Assembly (NCBI RefSeq): GCF_001691555.1
Contig: NZ_MAYN01000008.1
Coordinates: 514,617-578,616 of the forward strand
DNA length: 64,000 bases
Source of the DNA: Pantoea eucrina
GTDB taxonomy: Bacteria > Pseudomonadota > Gammaproteobacteria > Enterobacterales > Enterobacteriaceae
Reading direction: 5' to 3'
The translations under genes were made by a program, and so were the position numbers. Within the stretch, counting starts at the first letter, position 1. Each line of letters opens with the position of its first letter. Under the pieces are notes generated by a model. It was given only the letters and a program-made list of their open reading frames with translations, searched no databases and was not told where the DNA came from. Shown piece after piece: positions 35,604-44,861 of this stretch.

Positions 35604-36262
35604 TGCTGCTGCGTATTATCCGGCGTGAACTGAAAATTGCGTTTCGCAGCGGGGCTGAAGTGATCAATCCGCTGTGGTTCTTTCTGATTGTCATTACGCT
35701 GTTTCCGCTCGGCATCGGGCCGGAACCGCAGCAGCTGGCGCGTATTGCGCCCGGCGTGGTCTGGGTCGCCGCTCTGCTGGCTTCGCTGCTGGCGCTGGAG
35801 CGCCTGTTCCGCGACGATTTCCTTGATGGATCGCTGGAGCAGCTGCTGCTGTTGCCGGCGCCGCTACCGGTCACGGTGCTGGGTAAAGTGATCGCACACT
35901 GGCTGGTCACCGGCCTGCCGCTGATCCTGCTGTCGCCGCTGGCGGCCCTGCTGCTGTCGCTGGACATGGCAGGCTGGCGCGCGCTGGCGCTGACGCTGCT
36001 GCTGGGTACGCCGACGCTGAGCTTTCTTGGTGCTATCGGCACCGGTCTGACAACGGGATTACGGCGCGGCGGCGTGCTGCTCAGCCTGCTGGTGCTGCCG
36101 CTGACCATTCCGGTGCTGATTTTTGCCAGTGCGGCTATCGATGCCGCCGGGCAGGGGCTGCCAGTTGGCGGCTATCTGGCAGTTCTGGGTGCGATGCTGA
36201 CGGTGAGTGCGACGCTCTCGCCGTTTGCCACCGCGGCGGCGCTGCGAATCAGCCTGCAGTAA
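35603..36262 (+). CDS. ccmB: Heme exporter membrane subunit CcmB
   Basis: 219 residues, six helices, readable along E. coli CcmB (220): NPLWFFLIVITLFPLGIGPE, RLFRDDFLDGSLEQLLLL and GGVLLSLLVLPLTIPVLIFA. Permease partner of CcmA. ATG overlaps the ccmA TAA (TAATG), indicating coupled translation. Confidence 0.95.
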   Translation: MLLRIIRRELKIAFRSGAEVINPLWFFLIVITLFPLGIGPEPQQLARIAPGVVWVAALLASLLALERLFRDDFLDGSLEQLLLLPAPLPVTVLGKVIAHWLVTGLPLILLSPLAALLLSLDMAGWRALALTLLLGTPTLSFLGAIGTGLTTGLRRGGVLLSLLVLPLTIPVLIFASAAIDAAGQGLPVGGYLAVLGAMLTVSATLSPFATAAALRISLQ

Positions 36263-36316
36263 TGCGCTTCCTCAGAGAAGCCATTCCGTCTTTATTATTA
36301 AGTGTGAGCAATGCAA

Positions 36317-37057
36317 ATGTGGAAATGGATACATCAGTGGGCAAGGCCGGAGCGCCTTTATCAGCTATGCGGGCGCCTTATTCCTGGCATGGCGATTGCC
36401 GCAGCCGGCGCGCTGCTGCTTGGCTGGGGATGGGGGGTTGGCTTCGCACCGGCTGATTATCAGCAGGGCAACAGCTTCCGGATTATGTACCTGCACGTAC
36501 CCGCTGCCATGTGGTCAATGGGGATCTACGCCTCCATGGCGATTGCCGCCTTCACCGGTCTGGTATGGCAGCTGAAAATGGCTGACCTGGCCGCCGCCGC
36601 CATGGCGCCGGTGGGCGCTGCGTTTACCTTTATTGCACTGGTCACCGGCTCTGCGTGGGGCAAGCCGATGTGGGGAACCTGGTGGATCTGGGATGCGCGC
36701 CTCACCTCAGAGCTGGTGCTGCTGTTCCTTTATATGGGCGCGATGGCACTCTGGCTCGCCTTTGACGATCGCCGCACAGCGGGCCGCGCCGCCGGTATCC
36801 TGATCCTCGTCGGCGTGGTGAACCTGCCGATCATTCATTTTTCCGTACAGTGGTGGAACACGCTGCATCAGGGCTCATCCGGTCTGCTGCAGCAGGCGAT
36901 CGATCCCGCTATGCGCACGCCGCTGCGCTGGTCAATTCTCGGCTATCTGCTGCTGTTTATCACGCTGACGCTGATGCGGCTGCGTAATTTGATTTTACTG
37001 ACTGAACGGCATCGTCCGTGGGCTATCGCGCTGGCGCAGCAGGGGGAAAAAGCATGA
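36317..37057 (+). CDS. ccmC: Heme-handling WWD protein CcmC
   Basis: 246 residues from ATG 36317 (MWKW, matching the E. coli start; an ATG 6 bases earlier adds two residues). Six helices with the periplasmic tryptophan-rich WWD motif WGTWWIWDARLT and flanking conserved His (YLHVPAAMWSMG and HFSVQWWNTLHQG), which bind heme and load it onto CcmE. About 54 bp separate it from ccmB; it overlaps ccmD by 4 bp. Confidence 0.95.
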   Translation: MWKWIHQWARPERLYQLCGRLIPGMAIAAAGALLLGWGWGVGFAPADYQQGNSFRIMYLHVPAAMWSMGIYASMAIAAFTGLVWQLKMADLAAAAMAPVGAAFTFIALVTGSAWGKPMWGTWWIWDARLTSELVLLFLYMGAMALWLAFDDRRTAGRAAGILILVGVVNLPIIHFSVQWWNTLHQGSSGLLQQAIDPAMRTPLRWSILGYLLLFITLTLMRLRNLILLTERHRPWAIALAQQGEKA

Positions 37058-37284
37058 GTCCGGCCTTCTCCTCCTGGAGTGAATTCTTTGCCATGGGCGG
37101 CTACGCCTTTTTTGTCTGGCTGTCGGTGGCCTGCACCCTGATCCCGCTGCTGGGTCTGGTGCTGCATACGCTGCTGCAGCGTCGTCGTTTGCTGGCGGAG
37201 ATCCGTCAGCGTCAGGTGCGGGAACAGCGTGTGCGTGCGGCACAGACTAAACAGCGCGCGCACGCTGCCGGGGAGGCAGGATGA
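37054..37284 (+). CDS. ccmD: Heme exporter protein CcmD
   Basis: 76 residues from ATG 37054, which overlaps the ccmC stop as ATGA. One transmembrane helix (about 15-35, [19 protein letters not shown]) and an Arg/Gln-rich cytoplasmic tail. CcmD stabilises CcmC-CcmE in the CcmABCD release complex. The family is short and variable; the call rests on position and topology. Confidence 0.9.
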   Translation: MSPAFSSWSEFFAMGGYAFFVWLSVACTLIPLLGLVLHTLLQRRRLLAEIRQRQVREQRVRAAQTKQRAHAAGEAG

Positions 37285-37766
37285 ATATCCGTCGTCGTAA
37301 CCGTCTTTTGGTGGTGCTGGCTATTCTGACCGGCCTTGGCCTGGCGACCGCCCTGGTGATGTATGCCCTGCGCTCAAACATCGATCTGTTCTATACGCCA
37401 GGTGAGATTATCAATGGCAAAGGCGACGCGCAGCTGAAGCCGGAAGCGGGACAGCGCCTGCGCGTGGGCGGTATGGTCATGCCTGGCAGCGTAAAGCGCG
37501 ATCCGCAATCGCTGGCGGTGACCTTTAGCCTTTATGACGCCCGAGGCGTGGTCAGCGTCAGCTATAACGGCATCCTGCCCGATCTGTTCCGTGAAGGGCA
37601 GGGGGTCGTGGCGCAGGGAGTGCTGCAGGCAGGTAATGTCATCAGCGCCCGGGAAGTGCTGGCAAAGCACGATGAAAAATATACGCCGCCGGAAATTCAG
37701 GACGCGATGAATAAAAACCATACCGGCGCGGCAGCGCGCTATCAGCCGGCGGGTAATCAGCCATGA
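37281..37766 (+). CDS. ccmE: Periplasmic heme chaperone CcmE
   Basis: 161 residues: N-terminal membrane anchor ([19 protein letters not shown]), a beta-barrel OB-type domain, and the covalent heme ligand His130 in [12 protein letters not shown], with Tyr134 alongside as in E. coli. Carries heme from CcmABCD to the CcmF/H ligase. ATGA overlap with ccmD, and a 4-base overlap with ccmF. Confidence 0.97.
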   Translation: MNIRRRNRLLVVLAILTGLGLATALVMYALRSNIDLFYTPGEIINGKGDAQLKPEAGQRLRVGGMVMPGSVKRDPQSLAVTFSLYDARGVVSVSYNGILPDLFREGQGVVAQGVLQAGNVISAREVLAKHDEKYTPPEIQDAMNKNHTGAAARYQPAGNQP

Positions 37767-39721
37767 TGCCGGAAATCGGAACCTTTCTGCTCTGCCTGGC
37801 GCTGGGCCTGGCGCTGCTGCTGAGTCTTTATCCGCTGTGGGGGGCCGCGCGTCAGGATGCGCGGCTGATGGCCCTCGCACGACCGCTGACCTGGGGCATG
37901 TTTTTAAGCATTGCCGCCGCCTTTATGGTGCTGGTGCACGCGTTTGTGGTGAACGATTTCACCGTCGCGTATGTTGCGACTAACTCGAATACGCTGCTGC
38001 CGGTCTACTATCGCATCGCCGCAACCTGGGGGGCGCATGAAGGCTCGCTGCTGCTGTGGGTACTGCTGCTCAGCAGCTGGTCGCTGGCGGTAGCGATTTT
38101 CAGCCGTGAGATGCCGCGCGATGCGCTGGCGCGCGTGCTGGCGGTAATGGGGATCATTAATGCCGGCTTTCTGCTGTTTATCCTGCTGACCTCCAATCCG
38201 TTTGCCCGCACGCTGCCTGACTTCCCTGTCGACGGACGCGATCTCAATCCGATGCTGCAGGATATCGGCCTGATTTTCCATCCGCCGCTGCTTTATATGG
38301 GCTATGTCGGTTTCTCGGTGGCGTTTGCCTTTGCCATCGCCTCGCTGATGACCGGGCGACTGGATACCGCCTGGGCGCGCTGGTCGCGACCCTGGACCAC
38401 CGCCGCGTGGGTCTTCCTTACGGTGGGTATCGTGCTGGGATCGGCGTGGGCCTATTATGAGCTGGGCTGGGGCGGCTGGTGGTTCTGGGACCCGGTGGAA
38501 AACGCTTCATTTATGCCGTGGCTGGCCGGAACCGCGCTGATGCACTCGCTGGCGGTTACAGAAAAGCGCGGCAGCTTTAAAGCCTGGACCGTGCTGCTGG
38601 CGATCGCGACGTTCTCGCTCAGCCTGCTCGGCACCTTTCTGGTGCGGTCCGGGGTGCTGGTTTCGGTGCATGCCTTTGCCTCCGATCCGGCGCGCGGGAT
38701 GTTTATTCTCGCTTTTCTGATCATCGTGATTGGCAGCTCGCTGCTGCTCTATGCGCTGCGCGGCGGGCAGGTACGCAGCCGCGTGCAAAGCGAAATCTGG
38801 TCGCGGGAATCGTTTCTGCTGGGCAATAACGTGCTGCTGATTGCGGCAATGCTGGTGGTGCTGCTCGGTACGCTGCTGCCGCTGGTGCATAAGCAGCTGG
38901 GGCTGGGCAGTATTTCAGTGGGAGAACCCTTCTTTAATACCCTGTTTAGCTGGCTGATGGCGCCGTTTGCGCTGCTGCTCGGTATTGGTCCGCTGGTACG
39001 CTGGCGGCGCGATGAGCCGCAGAAACTGTGGAAGCGGCTGAGCGCCGGGCTGGTGGTCACGCTGCTGCTTTCTGTTCTGCTGCCGTGGCTGCTGGAAGAT
39101 CGTATCGAAGCGATGACGGTAACCGGCCTGCTGATGGCCATCTGGGTCACGCTGCTGACGCTGATGGAGCTGCATGAGCGCGCGACGCACCGGCATAGCC
39201 TGCTGAAAGGATTGCGTCATCTGTCGCGCAGCCACTGGGGCATGGTGCTGGGGCATCTGGGCGTGGCGGTAACGGTGGTGGGCATCGCATTCAGCACCCA
39301 GTACAGCGTTGAGCGCGATGTACGGATGAAGGCGGGCGACAGCATCGATATTCATCGCTACCACTTTGTATTCCGCGACGTGCATAACCTGCAGGGCCCT
39401 AACTACAGCGGCGGCGTGGCGATCATTGACGTGACCCGTGATGGCAAACCGGAAGCTGAACTGCGGGCGGAAAAACGCTTTTATACCGCGGCGCGCACCA
39501 TGATGACCGAAGCGGCGATCAGCGGCGGGTTTACCCGCGATCTCTATGCGGCGCTCGGTGAAGAGCTGGATAACGGTGCCTGGGCTGTGCGCCTCTACTA
39601 TAAACCCTTTGTCCGCTGGATCTGGTTTGGGGGACTGTTTATGGCGGCAGGCGGCCTGCTCTGCCTGCTGGATCCGCGTTATCGCGCGCGGAAAAAAGTT
39701 GCGCGTGAGGAGCGGGCATGA
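37763..39721 (+). CDS. ccmF: Heme lyase CcmF
   Basis: 652 residues with around fifteen helices; the WWD heme motif [20 protein letters not shown] is intact, with conserved His in the surrounding periplasmic loops ([22 protein letters not shown]). Core of the system I heme lyase that attaches heme to apocytochrome c CXXCH sites. Length and order agree with E. coli CcmF (647). ATGA-type overlap with ccmE and ccmG. Confidence 0.97.
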   Translation: MMPEIGTFLLCLALGLALLLSLYPLWGAARQDARLMALARPLTWGMFLSIAAAFMVLVHAFVVNDFTVAYVATNSNTLLPVYYRIAATWGAHEGSLLLWVLLLSSWSLAVAIFSREMPRDALARVLAVMGIINAGFLLFILLTSNPFARTLPDFPVDGRDLNPMLQDIGLIFHPPLLYMGYVGFSVAFAFAIASLMTGRLDTAWARWSRPWTTAAWVFLTVGIVLGSAWAYYELGWGGWWFWDPVENASFMPWLAGTALMHSLAVTEKRGSFKAWTVLLAIATFSLSLLGTFLVRSGVLVSVHAFASDPARGMFILAFLIIVIGSSLLLYALRGGQVRSRVQSEIWSRESFLLGNNVLLIAAMLVVLLGTLLPLVHKQLGLGSISVGEPFFNTLFSWLMAPFALLLGIGPLVRWRRDEPQKLWKRLSAGLVVTLLLSVLLPWLLEDRIEAMTVTGLLMAIWVTLLTLMELHERATHRHSLLKGLRHLSRSHWGMVLGHLGVAVTVVGIAFSTQYSVERDVRMKAGDSIDIHRYHFVFRDVHNLQGPNYSGGVAIIDVTRDGKPEAELRAEKRFYTAARTMMTEAAISGGFTRDLYAALGEELDNGAWAVRLYYKPFVRWIWFGGLFMAAGGLLCLLDPRYRARKKVAREERA

Positions 39722-40275
39722 ACAAAAAAATTCTTTTTATTCCCCTGGTGCTGTTTCTGCTGCTGGCGGCGGCGCTGCTGTGGCAGCTGTCGCGCAATGC
39801 GCAGGGTGACGATCCCTCCCGGCTGGAGTCAGCCCTGACGGGCAAGCCGGTGCCGCAGTTCAGACTGGAAGCGCTGGATAAGCCGGGCAAAATCTACAGC
39901 CAGCAGATCCTTACCGATGGCCAGCCGCTGCTGCTCAACGTCTGGGCGACCTGGTGTCCGACCTGCCGCGCTGAGCATCACTATCTGAACCAGCTGGCAG
40001 AGCAGGGCGTACGCGTGGTCGGTCTCAACTATAAAGATGATCGTACCAAAGCGATAAACTGGCTTAATACGCTGGGCAACCCCTACGCCCTGAGCCTCTA
40101 TGATGGCAACGGCATGCTGGGACTCGATCTCGGTGTGTATGGTGCGCCGGAAACCTTTCTGATCGACGGCCACGGTATTATCCGTTACCGCCACGCCGGC
40201 GATATGAACGAGCGCGTCTGGAATCAGGAAGTTAAACCGCTGTGGGAAAAATATAGCCGTGAGGCAGGATCATGA
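39718..40275 (+). CDS. ccmG: Thiol:disulfide interchange protein CcmG (DsbE)
   Basis: 185 residues, same as E. coli. Single N-terminal membrane helix (about 5-22) and a periplasmic thioredoxin fold with the reductive active site WCPTC (Cys80 and Cys83) and the Glu-containing insertion typical of CcmG. Reduces CcmH or apocytochrome cysteines with electrons from DsbD. Confidence 0.96.
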   Translation: MNKKILFIPLVLFLLLAAALLWQLSRNAQGDDPSRLESALTGKPVPQFRLEALDKPGKIYSQQILTDGQPLLLNVWATWCPTCRAEHHYLNQLAEQGVRVVGLNYKDDRTKAINWLNTLGNPYALSLYDGNGMLGLDLGVYGAPETFLIDGHGIIRYRHAGDMNERVWNQEVKPLWEKYSREAGS

Positions 40276-40727
40276 GCAGGCTGCTTCTCGCCCTGACGGG
40301 GCTGCTCCTTGCGCTCAGCGTGCAGGCCACCACGGATACCCTGCAGTTTGCCTCGCTGCAGCAGGAGGATCAGTATCGTGCGATCACCGCCTCGCTGCGC
40401 TGCCCGAAATGCCAGAACAACAGCATCGCAGATTCAAACGCCATGATTGCCGCTGATATGCGCCTGAAAGTCTATGAGCTGATGCAGCAGGGCAAGAGCC
40501 GGCAGCAGATAGTGGATTACATGGTGGCGCGTTACGGTCACTTTGTCTCTTACGATCCACCGCTTACCCCCTCGACGCTGATTTTATGGGCCGGTCCGGC
40601 GCTGTTTGTGCTGCTGGGTGGCGGGGTGATCCTGCGGCGTAACCGCCGCGTGCGTGAGCCGGGTGAACTGAATGATGATGAACAACAGCGCCTGGCGGCG
40701 ATTCTGGAACGTAACGGGAAGCCGTAA
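40272..40727 (+). CDS. ccmH: Cytochrome c maturation protein CcmH (stand-alone)
   Basis: 151 residues with a signal sequence (MSRLLLALTGLLLALSVQAT), the redox motif LRCPKCQNNSIADSNA (Cys44, Cys47), and one C-terminal membrane helix. It equals only the N-terminal half of E. coli CcmH (350), the rest being encoded by the next gene, as in most alpha- and gammaproteobacteria outside E. coli. One-base overlap with ccmI (TAATG). Confidence 0.95.
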   Translation: MSRLLLALTGLLLALSVQATTDTLQFASLQQEDQYRAITASLRCPKCQNNSIADSNAMIAADMRLKVYELMQQGKSRQQIVDYMVARYGHFVSYDPPLTPSTLILWAGPALFVLLGGGVILRRNRRVREPGELNDDEQQRLAAILERNGKP

Positions 40728-41938
40728 TGACCGCATTTTGCACGATTCTGATAATTTTACTGACGGCTGCGATGGCGCTGTTTTTGGCTGCGGGATGGCG
40801 CCAGCGTGAATACCATGCTGACGAACGCGACCGTCTTAACACCGCCTTTTACCAGCAGCGCCTGCGCGAGCTGCAGCGTGATGAAACGGAAGGCGTGGTA
40901 GCCAACCGGGCGGAGATGGAGCGCGATCTGCAGCAGATGCTGCTGACGGACGTACCCGACGGGCAGACTCTCCCGGCGCGGCAGAGCAGCCGCTGGATCC
41001 TGCTGCCGGGCGTGATCCTGCTGCTGCTGGTGACAACCGGGGTCTATCTGCAAACCGGCGGCTACGCACAGCTCGCGGGCTGGCTCGCCGTTCAGCGTGA
41101 CTATCCGGCGCTGCGCGCGCGCGTAATGGACCCGGCTGCAAAGCCGCTGACGATGGAGGAGCTGGCGCGCCTGCAGCTGGGCCTGCGCACGGCGCTGCAG
41201 CAGACAAGCGGCAGCGCCGATGAGTGGGCGATGCTGGGGCGGCTTGGTATGGTGCTGAACAATGCGACTGCGGCCGGGCAGGCGTTTGAGCGCGCCCTGC
41301 AGCGCGCACCCGGCAACCTGGAACTGCAGCAGGATTATGCGGAAGTCCTGACACGCTCCGGCGATCCGCAGGATAACCGGCAGGCGGGACTGCTGCTGCA
41401 TGCGCTGCTGAAGCGCGACAGCGCGAATCTTCGCACGCTTAGCCTGCTGGCATTCAACGCGTCCGGGCAGCAGAACTATACTGAGGCGATCGATGCGTGG
41501 CGCGCCATGCTGGCATTACTGCCTGCCGGCGATCCGCGCATCACGCTGATTCAGCGCAGCATTGAACAGGCAAAAACCGATGCCGGACAGCAGGCGGTCG
41601 CGCTGAGCCTGACGGTAAAGCTGTCGCCGCAGGCAGAAAAAATGTTGCCGCCGGACGGAGTGTTGTATATTTCTGTATCTGACGGTGTTTCACCGGTGCC
41701 CGTGGCCGTTAAGCGCCTGCCGCTTAGCCACTTTCCGCTATCGCTTACGCTGGATGACAGCAACGCTATGATGCCCGATCGCCTGCTTTCGGCGCAGCAT
41801 CAGGTTCAGGTCAGAGTGCGCATTGCCCGCGACGGCAGCGCAAATCCTCAGGCCGGGGACTGGTTCGGGATCAGTGCTATTACCTCGTGGGAGGGTCACC
41901 AGCCGCTGACTGTTGAGATTAATCAGCAGCAGCCCTGA
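40727..41938 (+). CDS. ccmI: Apocytochrome chaperone CcmI
   Basis: 403 residues: two membrane helices (about 5-25 and 89-108) bracketing a basic cytoplasmic loop with a Leu-zipper-like segment, then TPR-like repeats (about 145-280: DEWAMLGRLGMVLNNATAAG, LELQQDYAEVLTRSG) and a periplasmic beta-rich domain. CcmI holds the C-terminus of apocytochrome c for ligation. Split from ccmH in this organism. Last gene of the operon; mlaA follows after 35 bp. Confidence 0.92.
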   Translation: MTAFCTILIILLTAAMALFLAAGWRQREYHADERDRLNTAFYQQRLRELQRDETEGVVANRAEMERDLQQMLLTDVPDGQTLPARQSSRWILLPGVILLLLVTTGVYLQTGGYAQLAGWLAVQRDYPALRARVMDPAAKPLTMEELARLQLGLRTALQQTSGSADEWAMLGRLGMVLNNATAAGQAFERALQRAPGNLELQQDYAEVLTRSGDPQDNRQAGLLLHALLKRDSANLRTLSLLAFNASGQQNYTEAIDAWRAMLALLPAGDPRITLIQRSIEQAKTDAGQQAVALSLTVKLSPQAEKMLPPDGVLYISVSDGVSPVPVAVKRLPLSHFPLSLTLDDSNAMMPDRLLSAQHQVQVRVRIARDGSANPQAGDWFGISAITSWEGHQPLTVEINQQQP

Positions 41939-41973
41939 AGCGCTACATTTATTATCCGCACAGGGAGAAGAAC

Positions 41974-42741
41974 ATGAATAACCGCCTGACCAGTCTGGCA
42001 CTGGCCAGTTTACTTCTGGTGGGATGCGCCAGCTCAAAACCGGCAGATGATGCCGCCCCGGCGCAGCGCAGCGATCCGCTGGAAGGGTTTAACCGTACGA
42101 TGTTTAACTTTAATTACAACGTACTTGATCCCTGGGTGGTGCGCCCGGTGGCGGTAGCCTGGCGCGATTATGTGCCGGTACCGGCACGTACCGGCGTCAG
42201 CAATTTTCTGGGTAACCTGAATGAACCAGCCAGTATGGTTAACGCTATTCTGGTGGGCGAGCCGCGTCAGGCCGGGATCCACTTCACGCGTTTCTTCCTG
42301 AATACCGTGCTGGGTCTGGGCGGTTTTATCGATGTTGCAGGCAAAGCGAATCCGGTGCTGGCGCGCGAGGTACCGCATCGCTTTGGCAGCACGCTGGGAC
42401 GTTATGGCGTTGGCTACGGCCCGTATGTCGTACTGCCAGGCTACGGCAGCTTCACCGTACGGCAGGATGGCGGTGACTATGTGGATACGCTCTATCCGGT
42501 ACTCAGCTGGCTCACCTGGCCGATGTCGATCGGTAAATGGGCGCTGGAAGGGGTGGAGACACGTGCTCAGCTGCTGGACTCCGACGGGCTGCTGAAACAG
42601 CAGCAGGATCCTTACTCCTTTATCCGCAATGCCTATTTCCAGCGTAACGATTTCCTGGCCAGCGGCGGCAAGCTGAAGCCGGAAGAGAATCCAAACGCCA
42701 GCGCGATACAGAATGATTTGCAGGATATCGACGCGCCGTAA
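41974..42741 (+). CDS. mlaA: Phospholipid-removing lipoprotein MlaA (VacJ)
   Basis: 255 residues, lipobox LLVGC (Cys18), outer-membrane lipoprotein that extracts misplaced phospholipids from the outer leaflet and passes them to MlaC. Family features: RSDPLEGFNRTMFNFNYNVLD, the NFLGNLNEPASMVNAIL amphipathic segment, and the donut-forming helices; the C-terminal tail is extended and acidic as in enterics. The RBS AGGGAGAAGAAC is strong. In E. coli mlaA lies between yfdC and fadL; here the ccm operon is inserted between yfdC and mlaA. Confidence 0.96.
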   Translation: MNNRLTSLALASLLLVGCASSKPADDAAPAQRSDPLEGFNRTMFNFNYNVLDPWVVRPVAVAWRDYVPVPARTGVSNFLGNLNEPASMVNAILVGEPRQAGIHFTRFFLNTVLGLGGFIDVAGKANPVLAREVPHRFGSTLGRYGVGYGPYVVLPGYGSFTVRQDGGDYVDTLYPVLSWLTWPMSIGKWALEGVETRAQLLDSDGLLKQQQDPYSFIRNAYFQRNDFLASGGKLKPEENPNASAIQNDLQDIDAP

Positions 42742-42772
42742 AAAAAAGGGCAACCCACCGGGTTGCCCTTCT
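42741..42772. terminator. Bidirectional terminator between mlaA and fadL
   Basis: AAGGGCAACCC-ACC-GGGTTGCCCTT at 42746-42770, flanked by a run of A on the left and CTTATTT on the right. A symmetrical terminator for the two convergent genes. Confidence 0.85.
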
Positions 42773-42792
42773 TATTTATGCAACTGCAGTCA

Positions 42793-44043
42793 TCAGAACT
42801 TATAGTTAAAGCTCGCACCGTAGAGCCAGGCTTTGCCTTCAGAGTTAAAGGTATAAGGGGCTTCATTAACGGTAACGTGCTGACCATGCATATAAGACAC
42901 GCCGACATCCACTGACGCTTCAGGCGTAAAGGCGTAAGACGCACCGGCACTCAGCCACAGGCGATCCTGGTCCGGAATAGAGATAGAACGTTTATCGGCC
43001 GGAACCGGGCTGTCATCGAAGGCGATACCGGTACGGAAGGTCCAGCGATCGTCATAGAAGTAGGTCGTACCCAGCGCAATGCGATAGGCATCTTTAAAGC
43101 TTTCATCTTTCTGGAACAGCGTCTGACCACGGCTGCCGGTCGCTTTCAGCTCCTGGAACTGGCTCCAGCTGGTGTAGGCAAGGCTGTAGTGCACTGCCCA
43201 CTGTGGCGCAACTTTATGCCAGCCGGACACTTCCCACATTTCCGGCAGGTTCAGTGTCAGGTAGCCGGGCACCGTTGAGCCGCCGGTACCGCCAAACGCC
43301 GCCGGAATATCATTTTTATAGTTGCCGTCAAAGTCGACTTTTACCTCAGAGCGATAGGTAAAGCCGAAACGGTTATTTTTATCCACTTCATACAGCACGC
43401 CGGCGTTCCAGCCATAGCCCCACTCATTGCCTTTGAGGTGCGCGACCTGCAGGTCTGACGGGAAGCCCACTGCCGGGCCGGCTTCACCGGCATAACGCTC
43501 GATTTTGGCACGGGCGTAAACCGCATCAAAACCAACGCCCACGCTCAGATGCTCGTTCAGCCGATACGCGGTGCTGAGATTAAGGTTGGCGGTCATCAGG
43601 TCGGTTTTGCCGCCGTAGCCCCCTGCGGCATAACCGTTGTTAAACTCTGTGGCCAGGCCATAGTTTGACGTTGCTGACGCGCCCACCCACCACCGATCGG
43701 TAAGTGGCTGAACGTAGTGAATATTGGGCACCCACTGATTAGGCGCAATGTTATTGGCATCCAGGCTGTTGCCGGTTAGCGGGCTGCGGCCACTGATATC
43801 CACTTCAGGATCGATATAGACCGCGCCGATCGAGAACATCGGGCTCTCCATCAGCGCCATGGTGGCGGGGTTGCGACTGGCCGATGCTGCTGTGTCACCC
43901 ATCGCGCCTTCACCTGAATAAGCGCGACCTAATCCAATTGCTGAGAATTCGTTAAGTTGAAAGCCTGCGGCGTAAACCTGGGAGGAGACGAGCGCCACTG
44001 CAGCTGCCACAGCTGACTTTGCAAACAGGTTCTTATGGTTCAT
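42793..44043 (-). CDS. fadL: Long-chain fatty acid outer membrane transporter FadL
   Basis: 416 residues from ATG 44041-44043; the frame extends upstream but a signal peptide starts here ([20 protein letters not shown] ending QVYA). Mature N-terminus [20 protein letters not shown] is the FadL hatch, with the NPA motif after it ([10 protein letters not shown]); 14-strand barrel ending in aromatic [10 protein letters not shown]. Imports long-chain fatty acids. FadR-like boxes lie in the upstream region. Somewhat shorter than E. coli FadL (446 precursor). Confidence 0.95.
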   Translation of the reverse strand: MNHKNLFAKSAVAAAVALVSSQVYAAGFQLNEFSAIGLGRAYSGEGAMGDTAASASRNPATMALMESPMFSIGAVYIDPEVDISGRSPLTGNSLDANNIAPNQWVPNIHYVQPLTDRWWVGASATSNYGLATEFNNGYAAGGYGGKTDLMTANLNLSTAYRLNEHLSVGVGFDAVYARAKIERYAGEAGPAVGFPSDLQVAHLKGNEWGYGWNAGVLYEVDKNNRFGFTYRSEVKVDFDGNYKNDIPAAFGGTGGSTVPGYLTLNLPEMWEVSGWHKVAPQWAVHYSLAYTSWSQFQELKATGSRGQTLFQKDESFKDAYRIALGTTYFYDDRWTFRTGIAFDDSPVPADKRSISIPDQDRLWLSAGASYAFTPEASVDVGVSYMHGQHVTVNEAPYTFNSEGKAWLYGASFNYKF

Positions 44044-44131
44044 GACCACAACCTCATCAAAATTATTATTAAACGTTGTCACGTCGCGTAACAAAGGACG
44101 GCGGATTGTAGGGACTGAGACTAAACAGACA

Positions 44132-44168
44132 TATCAGACCAGTGCGACGAGTATAGGTCTGACCTGTG
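44132..44168. promoter_or_regulatory. FadR-like sites upstream of fadL
   Basis: TATAGGTCTGACCTGTG at 44152-44168 has the GGTC-N-GACC core and outer TGT of FadR sites. A second, weaker ATCAGACCAGT at about 44134-44144 is next to it. Position, 90-125 bases upstream of the fadL start, suits repression as in E. coli fadL. Confidence 0.6.
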
Positions 44169-44403
44169 TGTAAGTTGCAATAATGTTTTTCAAATATTAC
44201 AGACTTGATCGATAAAATCAGATCTGCTTAACAATTTCTTTATGCTGCGCCGTCAGCATACCGGCTCAGATTTGTTTTGGATCAAATTTTATTGTGATAT
44301 TCGTCACTTAGCGACGCAATCATAGAGGAAAACGGCCCGCAGGCGTACACTTTCTGACAGAAAATCACCCCAACAGCGCCCGCTTTTTAGCCGGAGAAAC
44401 TTC
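44169..44403. other. fadL/yfcZ intergenic remainder
   Basis: The 360-bp gap between the divergent genes fadL and yfcZ contains the FadR-like boxes listed separately and, in this remainder, AT-rich DNA with promoter-like hexamers for yfcZ. No additional gene or repeat was seen. Confidence 0.5.
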
Positions 44404-44700
44404 ATGAGTCATACCATTAATAACTGCAGAACCCGCGAGACCGCAGCCTGCTGCTGTGTGGATACAGGTATCGTGATTGATAACAGTGACTGCAGCGCCC
44501 GCTGGTCAGCACTGTTTCCCGATCGCCAGGCTGCCGAAGCGAAGCTGGCCGCGCTGACGGAGAAAGCACAGCACACCGCTTCTGAACCCTGTCAGATAGC
44601 ATCGCATTTTATCTCAGAGCCGGATGGCATACGCCTGAACGCTGAATTTACCTTTGCCTGTCAGGCTGAAGCGCTGATTTTTCAGCTCGCCCTGCGTTGA
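44404..44700 (+). CDS. yfcZ: DUF406 protein YfcZ
   Basis: 98 residues, close to E. coli YfcZ (94), with conserved CCCVDTGIVIDNSDC and the ending FTFACQAEALIFQLALR. A Cys-rich cytosolic protein of unknown function that always lies between fadL and fadI in enterics. No ribosome site stronger than CGGAGAAACTTC. Confidence 0.93.
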   Translation: MSHTINNCRTRETAACCCVDTGIVIDNSDCSARWSALFPDRQAAEAKLAALTEKAQHTASEPCQIASHFISEPDGIRLNAEFTFACQAEALIFQLALR

Positions 44701-44806
44701 TCCTGCCGCCGTCGGCCAGCGACGGCGAATTGCCATTTTCGTGTTTTTCCTCGCACTTTTTTCTCTTTGCTATTGGCGCGCAGTCGCCGGATGGTTAACA
44801 CTGACG

Positions 44807-44823
44807 ATCAGGTCAGACCTGTC
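44807..44823 (+). promoter_or_regulatory. FadR site upstream of fadI
   Basis: ATCAGGTCAGACCTGTC, with the central palindrome AGGTCAGACCT, agrees with the FadR consensus (AGCTGGTCCGAYNTGTT type) and lies about 40 bp before the fadI start, in the expected place for repression of fadIJ. Confidence 0.75.
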
Positions 44824-44861
44824 TGGCAATGGTGTCAGATCGTCGGTTACAGGGGAAAATA

